This document shows positions 1 to 12,119 of a stretch of DNA of 64,000 nucleotides, piece after piece. The number at the start of each line of letters is the position of its first letter. The first letter of the stretch is position 1. The stretch comes from Ligula intestinalis. Lineage: Eukaryota > Platyhelminthes > Cestoda > Diphyllobothriidea > Diphyllobothriidae. The stretch is taken from contig JAYGXS010000008.1 of the NCBI GenBank assembly GCA_036362985.1, positions 18,677,746-18,741,745 of the forward strand, given 5' to 3'. Position numbers and translations under genes: made by a program. The notes beneath the pieces are model-generated. The model ran no database searches. It saw only the letters and a list, made by a program, of their open reading frames with translations, and had not been told where the DNA came from.

Positions 1-480
1 AAAGGTAGGGCCGTCAACGGTAGTGCACCTTAACCTCCCAATTGTAGGAAATGAGAGTTGGCGAAGAATGCGCGTAAGTTTGCCACGGGGAAGGCGCTTG
101 TGTTCGCTGTCTTCAGACATCGCCTTATCAACTTGCTTGTAGCAGATTCTAAGAAAAGCAATGTTACGAGCAAGTGTTTATTTTCTGCGGTTAAGACAGC
201 AGGCTTTTTGGTTCATGGAAATGTGTGGAGGTAAGAGTACTAAAAGACAGTGAGATACATGAATCTCCAAATACAATAAGAGTGAAGTCCTTGTGAAACG
301 CCTTGATCATACTGACTTACTAACCTGCCTAACATTATGATTTTGGGGATTATTGACACGGGTGACTTGTATGGCTACCTGAACCGGACATGGGCATTGG
401 GGCACTCCGACCCACTTAAAATAGTTAGCTTTATTATAAATTTCAGGACGCGTAAATGTTCTAGTTTATTTACTCTAATA
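1..480. other. No feature recognised
   Basis: No convincing open frame, tRNA-like sequence or repeat partner elsewhere in the window was seen here. The sequence is of mixed composition and runs into the telomere-like module that follows. Confidence 0.5.
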
Positions 481-735
481 CTAACTCTGAGATAATGCTA
501 AGCTGGTACTTTACTCTGAACTCTAGACCTACCCTAAACCTAAACTCTACAGTAAGCACATACTCAAAGGTTAAACCACTGAAGTTAGCCCTATCCTCAA
601 ACCTACCCGTAAACTTAATCCTAAACCTAATTTCCCCGGGATTTGGTGCAAAATCATATGCATTTTGGACGGTTGCTGTTCCCGTTTCCAGTTCAGGCGG
701 CCAAACAAGTCATACTTATTGCATTGTTGGCACCC
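481..735 (-). repeat. Telomere-like degenerate module, copy 1
   Basis: About 130 bp of degenerate CCTAAA/CCCTAA-like hexamers are followed by a conserved tail: a cccgggattt box, a caaaatcatatgcat box, a gttcccgt box and finally caagtcatacttatt. The same order of hexamers and tail boxes recurs at 16,025-16,275 and 16,610-16,815. It is therefore a dispersed repeat and not a chance run. The G-rich strand is minus. TTAGGG is the usual metazoan telomere unit, and flatworms use it. The hexamers here are too diverged to be a working telomere. Confidence 0.6.
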
Positions 736-1770
736 AACCCTACTTTACGCAGATACGGTAACAATCGGTCAGCATCCAGTTAACTTGTTATGACGTACTA
801 GGGCATATTAGTCACAAGAGTCGGCGCCTATCAAAGGGCGTGCGAGAGCATGAGAAGAGGCCAACTTAGGAGCATAAAATAGTCAATCTCTTCATTTTGT
901 TGATGCCACTTATCATATGGAACCCGGCAGCTTTTTTCATCTGATGTACATATGTGGCTTCCGCAATATCACGTAAACCGCTTTTTTGCGCACGAAAACA
1001 CCTCGTAAAAGGTCAGCGTTTACCCTAGTCCGAGGTCGATTAACTGCGCGTAATATTCCCTATCCTTCCAATCACAACCTGCCTAGTACGATTATATATA
1101 AAACTCATTACCTGCAAACTAGAACCCCGCGTCCTCCACCCGCATCCAAACCTCGCAGCCGTGCTATTCCGCGGCAGAGTATCGCCGAAACGCGTGAATG
1201 GACTTTCAGTTAGTATCGATGTAAAAATTGTGTGCGTATGTAACGCCACGCTTCAGCAAACCATGGTCCCTGCGGCCGGCTGTGCGCTGGCAGTTTTTTG
1301 GGATCTGATTCCCTGTCGGTGTATGCGTTTGCGTTCCCGCATGGTGTACAGGCCATGTACATGGTTGCCCGGTTAATTGTGTCTTCTCTCTAGAGGAGTG
1401 AATACCGGCTGGTGGTGCCTGGCAAAGTTGCGTACGCCGTGATCGTGGCGGCAATGGCTGTCACGCCCTCGCTGTGTAGTCGCAAGGGCCACCCTGCCAG
1501 TCGCTCCATGCTTAACTTGCAGACCTGACCACTGTGAGCGTGATAGCACGCTTAGGGGCGGCCTCAGCCACACCAGCCAGCTGCGCCATTCCACATCTCC
1601 GGCCTTTTCCAATTTTGTCTTTACATCAGTTACAGGGTTGGGAGTGGTGAGAGAGAGGGGTATAAAATGCGAGTCTACTTTTATTATTATTCAGTTACAG
1701 TCACGCCGTCTGCCTTCAGCTTGCTGAAGCTCGTGGTGGACATCGCCAAAAACGATGATCGTTTTATCAC
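736..1770. other. GC-richer block of unknown origin with a TATA-like box
   Basis: From about 1,140 to 1,640 the sequence is clearly GC-richer than its AT-rich surroundings. Several overlapping open frames of 60-80 codons on both strands match nothing I recognise. A tataaaat box lies at 1,661-1,668, followed by a short TTA run. This may be a piece of a transposon carrying its own promoter, but no RT, integrase or terminal repeat was seen to support that. Confidence 0.2.
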
Positions 1771-3114
1771 CTAGTAGCTGTGATGACAGTATGGTCTATG
1801 ATTGCATAACTTATACTACTGTCTGCATGTTAGAAGCTTGTGATTACTACGCGTTTGTCCCACAGTGGCTGATAAACTTCAGCCTAAATATTAAATTAAA
1901 ATTTTTGACTCTGCCTGTATAACCTCGAATAGAATGATTTACTCCAAGTTCAAAATAAATTCGTAAGGAAATTACAAAAAGGCAACTCGTTTATATGTTA
2001 AATGCAATTTAATTCGATTTCTCTAATTCCTGGCACGTTGTAGTCAACTTCGTTCCAATATAAATGAACTGGTCTGACAAGAACTTGTCGAAAACATATG
2101 CATTTATATGAACTACTTTTGTCAAGCCTTTAAAGGCAGTTTTCTTAACCCTGTTCGAAAAATACTGTATTCATTCAATTTTATTGTGTTTCCGCGGAAG
2201 AACGATGTCTTTTTAGCACTATGTGTTTTCGTGCTTATCTATCTGAAAATACATTAAATGTGCAAAAAATCCGATGATTTGTTGCCGATCCCATTTAAAA
2301 ATTACGCATAAGTGAAATCCCGATCGGACAAGAAATCTTTCGGCACATGTATTAGAGTTAATAAGAATGTTTTCTGTCTTCACGTACACAGTAAAATGTG
2401 TTCAATTTTGTTTACGAGTCAACATTTCCGAGAGAGTTGAACAAAATATGGTCAAACCCTTTTTGGTGCGCTTTGTGAAAAAAAAACGCCAGATATTGGC
2501 AAAAAAATTTAAGACTGAAATGTTTCCTTGTTTCTGAAAAAATGCTTTTCCTTAAACTTGGCATCTTTTGATTTTCCTTGAATTATAACTACATTTTCCG
2601 GAACTAAAAGGAATTGACTCTTAACGTTCCTTCCTTATGGTTATCCTACAGCAAAGCACACAAAATTCAAGGTTTTGTTTTGCCTAAGTAAACAGCTTAA
2701 AAATGCGTCCAATATCGGGAACTAACGATTTCTTCAAAATTCCGCTTATTCCTTTTAAATAATCTGGACTAAGCATGCCATCTTTCTTACTAAAGGGCTT
2801 TTGCAGGATCAAGTTTAATCATAAGGTCTAAATAAAAAGACAAATGCAAGCAAAACTACCGACTCTTATCTAGATCAGGAGTCTGCTCACCTAACGCATG
2901 CTTGTAAGAGGTGCAATCCGACCCTATAACATCAACCCTTTCAATTTTTTGAATAAAATTAAATCGATATGGATGTCCTTTTAGCTGTTGGTGAGTGAAT
3001 TGACAGCCTGCATATTACGTGTTTAGTTGAGGGGATAATAATTGGATAAGCGGCTGGGATATCATTGGTAGCGCACTTTATACCCGTTTATTTCCAGGCT
3101 TTTGTTTTACGGTT
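1771..3114. other. AT-rich stretch, no feature recognised
   Basis: The sequence is AT-rich with frequent stops in all frames and short A and T runs. No gene, tRNA-like sequence or repeat partner was recognised. Confidence 0.5.
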
Positions 3115-3195
3115 GGGCTTAAGTTTAGAGTAGTAGTTAGATTTAGAGTTCAATTTAGTGTAAGGTTTAGGTTTACGTATAAGTATTTAGGAGGG
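3115..3195 (+). repeat. Short telomere-like degenerate tract
   Basis: About 80 bp of TTAGAG/TTTAGG-like units read on the + strand (for example gtaaggtttaggtttacg). It lacks the tail boxes of the three longer modules and abuts a SINE tail. Confidence 0.4.
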
Positions 3196-3262
3196 TTGGC
3201 AGATTCGGTTCATTTTATTGACCCAATTGTGAAAAATCTCGCAGCATTCGGCGGATGGCGGC
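3196..3262 (-). mobile_element. SINE family B, tail fragment
   Basis: Read on the minus strand, this gives a run of T, then cacaattgggtcaataaaatg. It matches the post-tRNA tail of the family B copies at 21,835-22,110 and 61,935-62,065. The tRNA-like part is not recognisable here. Confidence 0.4.
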
Positions 3263-5374
3263 ACGGCTGCTACCGGAGGAAGCTGCAATGAGTATTTCCC
3301 GATGCGTCACCCACCGTGTCAATACGATGGTGAACAGGTATATGTACTTTGTTGGAGCAAAAGCTCCACAGCACTTCTGATTAACTGTACTTTTGCATGT
3401 TTTTCTATGTACAAATTTTTTCAATATTTAGAGGTTCTTTTAGCGTTTTTGTACATATATGCGTTATCTTTGAAGTTTTTCCGTTCAAATTTCAGTTCTA
3501 TGTAATTACAGGGACAAGAACTGTATTCGTCTGAGGTTTCCGCATCGGATCCCTCACCAAAGAAGACAATAGAAACGGGTACTTCATAGAAGGGTGTTGT
3601 ATTCGTTTGAAAACTAACGATTCTTTCTATCAAGAATAGTTATCCGCTTGTGCGCTAATTGCCTGATGGGTATCTTCGATAGGGTGGAGCCTTTAATTTT
3701 TATATGTATGCAGTAGAAAATTGACTGCATCCTATCCTAAGTATTTCAACTACCTATGTACGAACTGCCCATTTCTGCTGTTGTCTTATATTGGATGCGC
3801 GACCTCATACGATCAGAATGTTTGCTTTCATTCACAATTTTATTCCTGCGCTTAAAGTGCCCCTGAAAAAAGGAGCTTCGATTCCGGATTCGAGTGTACT
3901 GAAAACATAGACTTTGACTAGGGATGCCGCAAATGACGTCTGGGAGGTCATAGAGGCCGTCGAAGACACAGCCGTTTCTTTTTGTTAAAAGCGTTTTAAC
4001 TCTGACATAATTGACTTGAAAGACCAGCCTCTTGTCAACCGACCACCAGAAGTAGACAAAGGAGGCTTACTTTCCACTTCTGAGTATAAACAGTCATTGA
4101 GCATTCGTGATTTGGAGATAGTTGCATCAGCCTGGATTAGGGTATAAGAAGTCCTACCTAGACCGGCACGCACTGATTGAAGCAAAAGCCATTCGACGCT
4201 TCGAAATTTGCTGCCAATTGTTAAAAATCCTCTGAATGATCAATCCCGTGACATCTGATAAGTAATGGATTTACGTGGTCAACCACGATCGACGAGGGAA
4301 AAGCTTTTCCATAGATCTGGCTTCTCGACTAGTCACAGGTCAAGCTCGGAACGGCAGGAAAGTGCCGGTATGTATTAAGTGAAAGTTAGAAGATGCGTTT
4401 CAGTTTGATTTTGTTTCAAATGGCCTTACTATTACTCCAATCTCCGCTGCCAGTACCTTGGCCAAGTCTACGACAAGCCCAAAACAGTACTCCGTTGTAG
4501 CCTGCCGTACACTGACTTTACTCCAATGGGGAAAATTAAAACCTTCCATTGCAAATCAGACATAGAATTTTCCCATGGTCTTTTACGATCATTACAAAAC
4601 TTTTTGTAAGGCAGTCTATTCAAGTCCTTTGAGGACGGTCAAGCATCCTGCAAGGAATTTTTTTCAAATAAAATAAAAAAAGAATGGTAATAAGGCTCGA
4701 TCCAGATGCACGCAGATCGCTGCGGAAAATTGTCGGATATGACGGACTTTATTTTGAGCAATATTCATATCATTTTGCTGCCCAAAGCAGAGAATGGATT
4801 TGTGTAATCAATGTTTGTAAAAAGAGATTTGGTTTTCTTTTTCTGCAAAATTTCCTCCAAAGTCGTAATGCAGGCTTCTACCAGGTGTACATAACGTGAA
4901 TTATGAATTGATAGAAATTAGCTAATGCGAGCTTACACCCCGAAGATGACCTTTAGTGGTGCTCTAAAAACGAGAAATTAGGTCTCATGCTCAACAAGTT
5001 CACAGTCTTCGTATTATCAAAGTAATTTTATCAGGATAGCTAAATTCTTCAACAGCGCACATTTATATCTAGAGGCGTAAATGACAACAGCACAATTAAC
5101 TCATAATTTACGGTGCATAAGTAAAGGTCTTAGTGCAAAGATTCCGGAATAGCCTTTAAACATTCGAGAACATATTCATTTTTCTTTAAGAAACTGTTAC
5201 TTTAAGATTTAAGCTTTCCCTGAGTCATGCAGTTTTGAATGTGACCACCGCCGCTCGACAGGTATAAGTCTAAGCATAACATGGTCCTGTTTAATTGGCA
5301 GATGTTCTCCTGTCTTCCAGGAACGTGTTTTTAAACTGAATTATGGAAATTTGCCAACCCGCCCAATATATAAG
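3263..5374. other. No feature recognised
   Basis: Short frames of up to about 70 codons occur on both strands without recognisable motifs. No repeat partner was found within the window. Confidence 0.45.
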
Positions 5375-5640
5375 TGAGCCTATTAGTCACTCCAGTGGAT
5401 TCTAGATTAATGCTTAAAAAATCCTGCCCAGAAACTCAGCTTACTGTATCAGTTCTGGTGGATTCCATACAAGCAGTAGGCTGGGCGCGTACAAGTGTGA
5501 TTCAATTCAAAACTACGGCCTGCCTTCATAGCTCAATGGTAGAGCTTTGGCTGTACATAAGCCTTCCCGTTGTGTCGATTCGAGTCCTACCAAGGGCATG
5601 AATTTTTCCTGATTGGGTCAACCGAATATACTTTTCAATA
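5375..5640 (+). mobile_element. SINE family B, copy with tRNA-like module
   Basis: A body with the recurring words ggtggattc and gtgattcaattc (5,375-5,515) leads into a tRNA-like segment at about 5,519-5,600. That segment has an A-box-like tagctcaatggtagagc and a B-box-like gattcgagtcc. A T-rich tail with a gattgggtcaacc word follows. The same order is found at 22,600-22,885 (plus) and 21,835-22,110 (minus). The tRNA-like segment lacks a clean cloverleaf and sits inside a repeat, so it is read as a tRNA-derived SINE and not a tRNA gene. Internal A and B boxes would allow RNA polymerase III transcription, but activity cannot be judged. Confidence 0.7.
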
Positions 5641-6326
5641 ACTATACGTTAGTTGAGCCCTTAAATAACGTCAAGGACATGTCCTAAATTGCCTACTCAC
5701 TGTGGAAGCAAATTAGTGAGCAAACATTCCCCTTTTAGACCTTGCGAAACCAGACAGTGTTTCAGAAAAGCATATTTTTGTGTTGTGCACTAAAACATTC
5801 CTCAAGCTGAAAGCCGGCACGGCTAGCCAGTAGGCTCCTGATTTACCTCCTATACCCGGTCGTAAGCAATACGATGGTAGATCAAATTTGGCAAAGTCGA
5901 ACTCCTGCATGACATATGGTGTCTGTGAGAACGAGGATAGTGGCCTGTCGGTCTGTCAGTTCCGAGCCGTGTGATCGCCTGTTGGTATTTATGCTAGACT
6001 ACGACCAGGTGAACAATTGGCTACGAGAATGCCAGACATAAGCACTGTAGGGTAAGTCCTGTTTGTCAGCTCTCCTTTCTCCGACACGACCTCGTCGATC
6101 TTGCAGTCATCAGTTTATATTTCTGCCAGTGGCGTCCACTTCACCGTGGCATCGCTAAGGTGGCAATGTTTTATGGCGGTCAGGTTGCCACAGTTATGCC
6201 GCAGTATAACTGACGCTAAGCTAACAGCTGAAGTTTAATCAGTTTCGGTTTTAGTGCAGACTTGGTAGTGGGGCAACAAATAACGGTTAGCGCATCGGTC
6301 GCGGGTTTTTTAACCAATAGGGTTCC
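5641..6326. other. No feature recognised
   Basis: Mixed-composition sequence. No gene or repeat partner was recognised. Confidence 0.4.
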
Positions 6327-6354
6327 GGGGTTGGGGGGGGGGGGGGGGGGGGGG
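6327..6354 (+). repeat. Poly-G run of 22 bases
   Basis: Positions 6,333-6,354 are an uninterrupted run of 22 G, preceded by gggg and tt. The run could form a G-quadruplex on the + strand. Its length may also be a sequencing or assembly artefact. Confidence 0.9.
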
Positions 6355-6519
6355 AAGTCTGCTCACACACATCAAAGCCCACCTGGGTCCACATATTCAT
6401 TGGTAAAATCTAAACATTTTATTTCCAGTTTTCACCCTCTGACTTTGACAAGAGGCAGAAGTTGTGGAGTTTACGGTAAGGAGATAGTTTTGATTCGTTG
6501 ACCTAACAATTGATCTGTG

Positions 6520-6780
6520 GTACATGGTGTGCTTAAATTACAATCGAGGGAAAGATTTTACTCGGAGTCTAAGACAGATTTTTGAGAAGAAGAAGAAGAC
6601 TCGATCGCTGGGACAATATGTTTATTCGGCGAATAAGCATATTGTCCCAGCGATCGAGTCTTCTTCTTCTTCTTCTCAATTGCTTCCTGGGACACGGATG
6701 TTTGCTAGTATTGACAGATTTTTATTGGCAGAGAGACAGAATCCGCTGTACGGGCGCTCGCCGATCAGTTACGAGATTTA
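6520..6780. repeat. Near-perfect long hairpin, family copy 1
   Basis: Two arms, 6,582-6,628 and 6,630-6,679, are reverse complements with a single central base. The only differences seen are one base and one extra AAG unit in the right arm. The arms contain a GAAGAAG run and the word gatcgctgggacaatatg. A diverged relative with the same flanking words lies at 24,180-24,350. It could be a foldback mobile element or the source of a hairpin RNA. Open frames across it are a by-product of the palindrome. Confidence 0.85.
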
Positions 6781-6789
6781 ATTTTGCCG

Positions 6790-6935
6790 TTTTTTCTTGG
6801 AGCTCATTCTTTAGCCTTGCTGGCTGCCGCACAAAGATTAGTAATAAAGGTATAATGACGTTGCCAAAAACGACAAGGTAGACTGAAATGGCTATTTGCG
6901 CTTCTTAATCGTCATCAGCCGAATCTACCCAAGTC
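6790..6935 (-). mobile_element. SINE family A, partial copy
   Basis: Matches the body of family A as seen at 12,965-13,218 and 18,585-18,870, sharing the words gactgaaatggctatt and gtcatcagcc. The tRNA-like head is missing. Confidence 0.5.
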
Positions 6936-7689
6936 CAGTTGTAAAACTGCAAGATACAAACAAAGGAAGACATAATTTGCACCCACTGAAGTACAACAGG
7001 AATAGCTTTGTGAATTGTGTTCCTTAGTTATAGTTGTTTATATAAAGCCCCAAAAGCAATGAATATTTACATGCTACTAAGACCACCATTTTCTTAGTTG
7101 GCTGGAAAGGAACTCATTCGGAAATTGACATCCTGACATGATTGAAATATCTTAAGATTGTGCTGCTCGATACTTAGCCTTAACTTAAAGTAATCTATTT
7201 TAACCATTAAACATTTCAGAATTTTGTTTACCAACCCAGTAAATACCATCTCGGCTGTATACGCATAAAACGAAGATTCGCCTAAGATTTGTCTCAAAAT
7301 GCACAAAGCCTTGACGCAAAACTTTCAAGGTTTTAGTATGCGCAGTAACCTTAGAAATGCCCACACCAAAAAATTTAAATTTTCAACAACTTCGGTTAAT
7401 ATTTTCAGTATGAAAACGTCCGTGGTCAGCTCATTCCATTCAAAATTTGCGGACTTTGTCCGTTTGTTATCTGGTCAATAGGGCACGTTCGGATCAGACT
7501 TGATTTGATGAAAGTTTCCTGAAACCGAAGACTTCAATTTATCCAATGGTGAACAATTCATAGCCTGAGTAGGATTCAAAAGCATAACAACTGGGAAAGC
7601 TTTAGTACAACCAACGCTCCGCAAATTGAGATACGAAGGCACGCCGAAAGCTGGAAATTTAATCAAAATTCGGTCGAATTATCTGCTTA
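6936..7689. other. No feature recognised
   Basis: AT-rich sequence with short chance frames. No repeat partner was recognised. Confidence 0.4.
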
Positions 7690-7920
7690 GCCTACCGCGC
7701 GTATAAGATCTACGAATATGGGTTCAGGCAGTATTTTCTAAGCAATTATCTGGAATCTACTGCAATGAGTACCAGATTGGGGGAGTAAATCAAGCCAGGT
7801 GTGATTAAATTTAGCGCTCTTTGGCATTTGGCTGTACCAAAGTTTTTCGTGATGATGTGGGTGCGAACCCCACCGAAAGCACGCATTTTTAACCATTGGG
7901 TAAATTATTGAAATCTACTT
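7690..7920. mobile_element. SINE family B, mosaic copy
   Basis: The left part (about 7,705-7,765) matches the family B body in minus orientation (ttctaagcaattatctgg). The right part (about 7,798-7,900) matches the gtgattaaattt word and a B-box-like gggtgcgaacccca in plus orientation. Two copies have probably been joined or one has been rearranged. Confidence 0.4.
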
Positions 7921-8842
7921 AACCTCTTCTTCTAACGAACTGAAGATATTTTTCATAAGAAGATTGTTTTTATGTTCAAAGCCAGCATGTTTTAAAACGA
8001 GTTCCGTAATGTAATAAGGAATAGTAAGTAAGTTTTCTAAGTAAAAAAACAATTCAGCCTCTTCCTTAATTTATACGTCCTGCAGTAAAGCCCCTAGGTT
8101 ATTTTTGTGTAAAAACATGACTTTTGGATACATCGTGTTAATCTATGTTAAAATCAACTGCACCGGGAAATGCATATAAACTCCAGTTGGTTTGCAAATG
8201 GATTTAATACTCAAAGTGTTTTGTCAGAAAATAACCTTACCAATGCATGGTTATAATTTAGAAAGTTGAACGTAATCCCCGAATGTCATCTTAATTATGG
8301 GGGCGAACTATGCATTTGTACATGTATGCTACAATTTTAGACGACAAGAGAACTATGACAATACTGACGCAGCGTTCAGTAAACGAGCACTTGGGTGATT
8401 TTGTTCAAAAGCTGCAAGCAAACATAAAGAAAAAACTGCAGTAGTCCAATGTATTTTGTCAACCAATCGCCTGCAGTTGAAATACTGCAAAATACGCGCG
8501 ATTGTGAAAGTAGGGCAAAGCAACCAATCGCGAGTGCGCGTACAGTTCGCCTATGTATAATTGATCACCCATCAGCATTACGACACTGTCTGTCTGTGGA
8601 CTCGCAAAAATTACAAAAACCCTACTAGCAAGCACATGCACACGTTTGCTTTTCAATTTTTGACTGAGCAGAGTTCGGGAATTCTCTGGTGAAACAAAAA
8701 GCCATTCGTATTGACGCGCGGAATGCCGACCTAAGCCTCCGCTGCAGTTTGTGCTGGAGTTAAAACCCTAAGATTGCACTGCGTGACACGTTGTCCGTCT
8801 CAAAAGCTTGGATTACCTTTCTCTCTGTTCTGAAATTCTCTA
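7921..8842. other. No feature recognised; upstream of a possible first exon
   Basis: No gene or repeat was recognised. The last 30 bases before 8,843 form a pyrimidine-rich stretch ending in ag, so the exon at 8,849 could also be an internal exon. No convincing TATA box was seen just upstream. Confidence 0.35.
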
Positions 8843-8848
8843 GTGGAA

Positions 8849-8992
8849 ATGATGCCAAATGATCCACAAGAGGAGCATGAGATGACACGGAATCCCAACC
8901 AGCGGTGGCAGTCAACACCGTTGATCACGGTGGAAAACAACGTGAACCATCATGGTTCGCCGACCCATTCTACCACAAATGAGGACTTCAGC
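8849..8992 (+). CDS. Possible first coding exon of the DPP6/DPP10-like gene (cytosolic N-terminus)
   Basis: An ATG at 8,849 (a second ATG follows directly) opens 48 codons that end at a strong donor, agc|GTGAGT, at 8,992/8,993 in phase 0. The upstream in-frame stop is at 8,831. The peptide is hydrophilic (starts MMPNDPQEEHEMTR, ends STTNEDFS), rich in Asn, Glu, His and Thr, with no membrane segment. This suits the short cytosolic tail that precedes the membrane helix in DPP-family type II proteins. Phase 0 matches the entry phase of the transmembrane exon at 56,845. The link is inferred from strand, phase and character only. The two exons are about 48 kb apart, so this exon may belong to another transcript. 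A pyrimidine-rich acceptor at 8,842/8,843 also allows an internal exon with further 5' exons. Confidence 0.55.
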
Positions 8993-11900
8993 GTGAGTAG
9001 AAGTTTGAATCTGTGATGTTTTTATCCCAAATTTATGCAAGTTTACAGCTTTAAGTCACGGAAATACCAAGTCCATAATACAGGATGTTTAAATGAGTTG
9101 ACTGCACAATGCACTTTTCTTCATTGGTATTTATGTTGAACTTGAAAACTAAAACGTAGAATTAGAAAATGCTTGACATAGGATAATAATTGTAGAATAA
9201 CGTATTTTTGGTAGAACCTTTGATGGTTTTCATATCCAGGCGTTCATTGTCCGTACGACGGGATTACTGTTTTGGTTGGAACAAGACGTATGCTCGCGGT
9301 GTTACACAGTTCCGTTAATTTTTCAGTCGGTTGATAGCAGAAATGTTCGAACGCAGTGGATGTTTGCCGGCTTTCTTTGTTAGACAATCAGTGAAATAAT
9401 TTTCATAAAAATCCAAAAGTGAGCTTCTTACAAAAATTGTCGAGTGTGCCACATCAAATCTTTTTCCTGCAGTATGTGGTGGTCTTATTTGATTCTCGTG
9501 AAGTAAAGAAAATCATTTGCCAACAAAGCCATTTCCAAAATGCACAAGTTTATTCCGATCCAGAAGCGTCAACGAAGGAAAAGTTAAATGCATTCTGTGC
9601 TCCTAACTCCACTCGTCATTGTACTACTAGTCTTGAAAGTGACAGGCAGCGTGCAGTTAATAATCAGCGGGCGTGTCTTACCAACAGAATATGCTATTAA
9701 CTCTACCACCGCACAGTTTTTTGACTTAATCAGGTTAAAAGAGCTTTTGTGGGGAGGGGATAGTGTGGCTGATACAGGGCATGCCTACTACTACTACTTT
9801 AATCTAATTCAGGTGCATGTTACCGTCTTTGTACCTCCCTTCTCTTAAGCACATGGTAAAACTTTGCCGTCATCGGGTTTTTGCTCTAACTGAACGTTTT
9901 GCAAAGGTATATAGACAATCTTAAATTTTAATGATAGCGGCAGCAATTTGCAGTTGTATTACAATAAATATTAAGCAGTACTTTCACGAAATGCTTCCGT
10001 TCAAAATATCAATAAGAACATAAATGTTATCATTTTTTCTTCGACTTGTTCATGTTAGATATAAATTTGCCAGAAAATTGGTTCTCAAGCTATTATTCCG
10101 AGCTAAGGAGGCATTTGTCAACTAGGGACATTTGTACACTTACACAACCATCATGTTAATTGACAGTAACAGAATTAGAATTTTTTTAAAAAATACAACC
10201 GTAATTTTATATTGCTTGAAGAAACAATAAAAACATGGAACAAAAATTATGAAAAGTACGGCATTTCTTGAAAATTTTTTTAAACATATGACAATACTCA
10301 AAGTAGCAGTATATGATGAAGAAATAAGCAGTCTTTATTCAAGGTAACTTTGAACAAAGTAATAAAAAAGCACTCTACTCTAAGTATATGATAGACTCAA
10401 TCATTGAATGTTGAAAGACGGCGCAAGAGAAGATCTATACAGTAAGGTTTTTATAGAATGCGAAGTAGTACAAGCGAGCAATCTGATGGCATTATAAGAT
10501 TATACGATGACATTGATAGGCTGTGAAATGAACTTTTATTATGAAGTCCTTTATCACTACACCTTTTCTCGCCACAGGAATTTATAAAGGCTGCATTCTT
10601 TTTGCATGTGGTAACACTCCTCACGACATCCATTCGTCAGTAAGAGGTAACTTTGAACGAACTTCTGCTTAATCTTGATATTTGACAATTACGGGTATTA
10701 ACAGGCGTGTCAGGCTTGCTCGGAACCAAAAACTGGGTATGCCTTTCTGCAAAATGACATGGAACTCTCCTAATTTGAGCCTTAACTAAAAGCTCCCTCA
10801 AGTGATCATAGGTAGAAGAGATTGGATAAGGTGGGGGCTTTAAGTGGGGTTGATTGATGTTTAAAAATCGGACATCATATATTCATTATTAAACAGAAGT
10901 CACACTCTGACTTTATTCTGGTTTCTACAGGCTTTGGGCAATTCTCTACTATCTTTAAATTTGAAAAATACCAAAATAACTTCGTTAGCTAGCATAAAGT
11001 TGCTTTTGTTAGTTCAATTTCAAGATTGTCACTTTTGTTTTGTAAATATCACAGAATATAAAATTCTTAGGGTTGGTGGTATGCTACGAAATATTATTGT
11101 GGACACATATAATTTTCCACATTTCTTCGTTAGACGCAGAACTGCAATATTCGTTGAGACTTTTGACAAGCTGGAACGTTTCTTTTAGGCTACAAGAAAT
11201 GTACTCAAGAAAACAAGTTTTCATATAAGTATCTAAACATATACTTTGAAGATGATGTGTGAACATTTATCCAGCATCTAAGAGCACAGTGATAGGTTTA
11301 ACAAAATCGTAAACATATCCTACAGACACCATCCTAGTTAAAACCGAGGAGTTTTAGTCCCTGCCAATGTCCACAACTCCAAAACTTATCCAGGGGTGAA
11401 TAATTTATCCCTTCGTCAGTTAGCGAACTAAATAATGAATGCGAAAATTTGTCAAGATTGTTTAAAACAAAGTCGGCGATTTAATGCCTACCGGGCTTTC
11501 AGGTCGTTTTGTTTCTGTGGGGACGTTTGAGGTGTGTAATCAGGTGGCATTCGGCTCACCCAGCCGACACGCCATGCGACTAAATGCTAATCACTTGGAG
11601 AGTTCATGAACTTTTAATGCCGGTCAGAAGTACCTTCATTAGTGATGCACTGAAAGGTAAACAATCAGTGTTTATGGACTCCGCCGGGAGACTAAATAAA
11701 TGCAAAGTTAACACCTTTAGGCTGACCACGGTAGGCTTTATTGCAGGCCACAGGTCACGCTGACTTGTTTTTGACTGGTGTGCTACTTTCAACCATGTGC
11801 ATTTGAATTCAACTGTTAAATTGACAGTCCTGACGAAGGTTGTGAAAATTTTCATCACCGAAATTCGAAAAGCAATTGGTGAGCATACGTATACTTTCAA

Positions 11901-12119
11901 TAGATTCTTATTAGGCCATTACATTTATATGGGAGAGGGGGAAAGTCTAAAATGTAAACTTGTAGGTTAATTATGTTCATAGTTACAAGCAAATTGGTCC
12001 AGGGGACAGGAGAGGGGTTGGGGTAGTAACAAGCGGCTAAGTAAGCGGTTATTAGGGAGCGAGGGGCGGGGAGAGAGGAGGAGGCTTGGAAAAAAATATG
12101 CTGGTAGCTAGGTGGCCGT
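8993..12119. other. No feature recognised
   Basis: AT-rich sequence. Open frames of 60-98 codons occur on both strands (for example 11,604-11,900 minus) but carry no known motif and no repeat partner. Confidence 0.4.
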
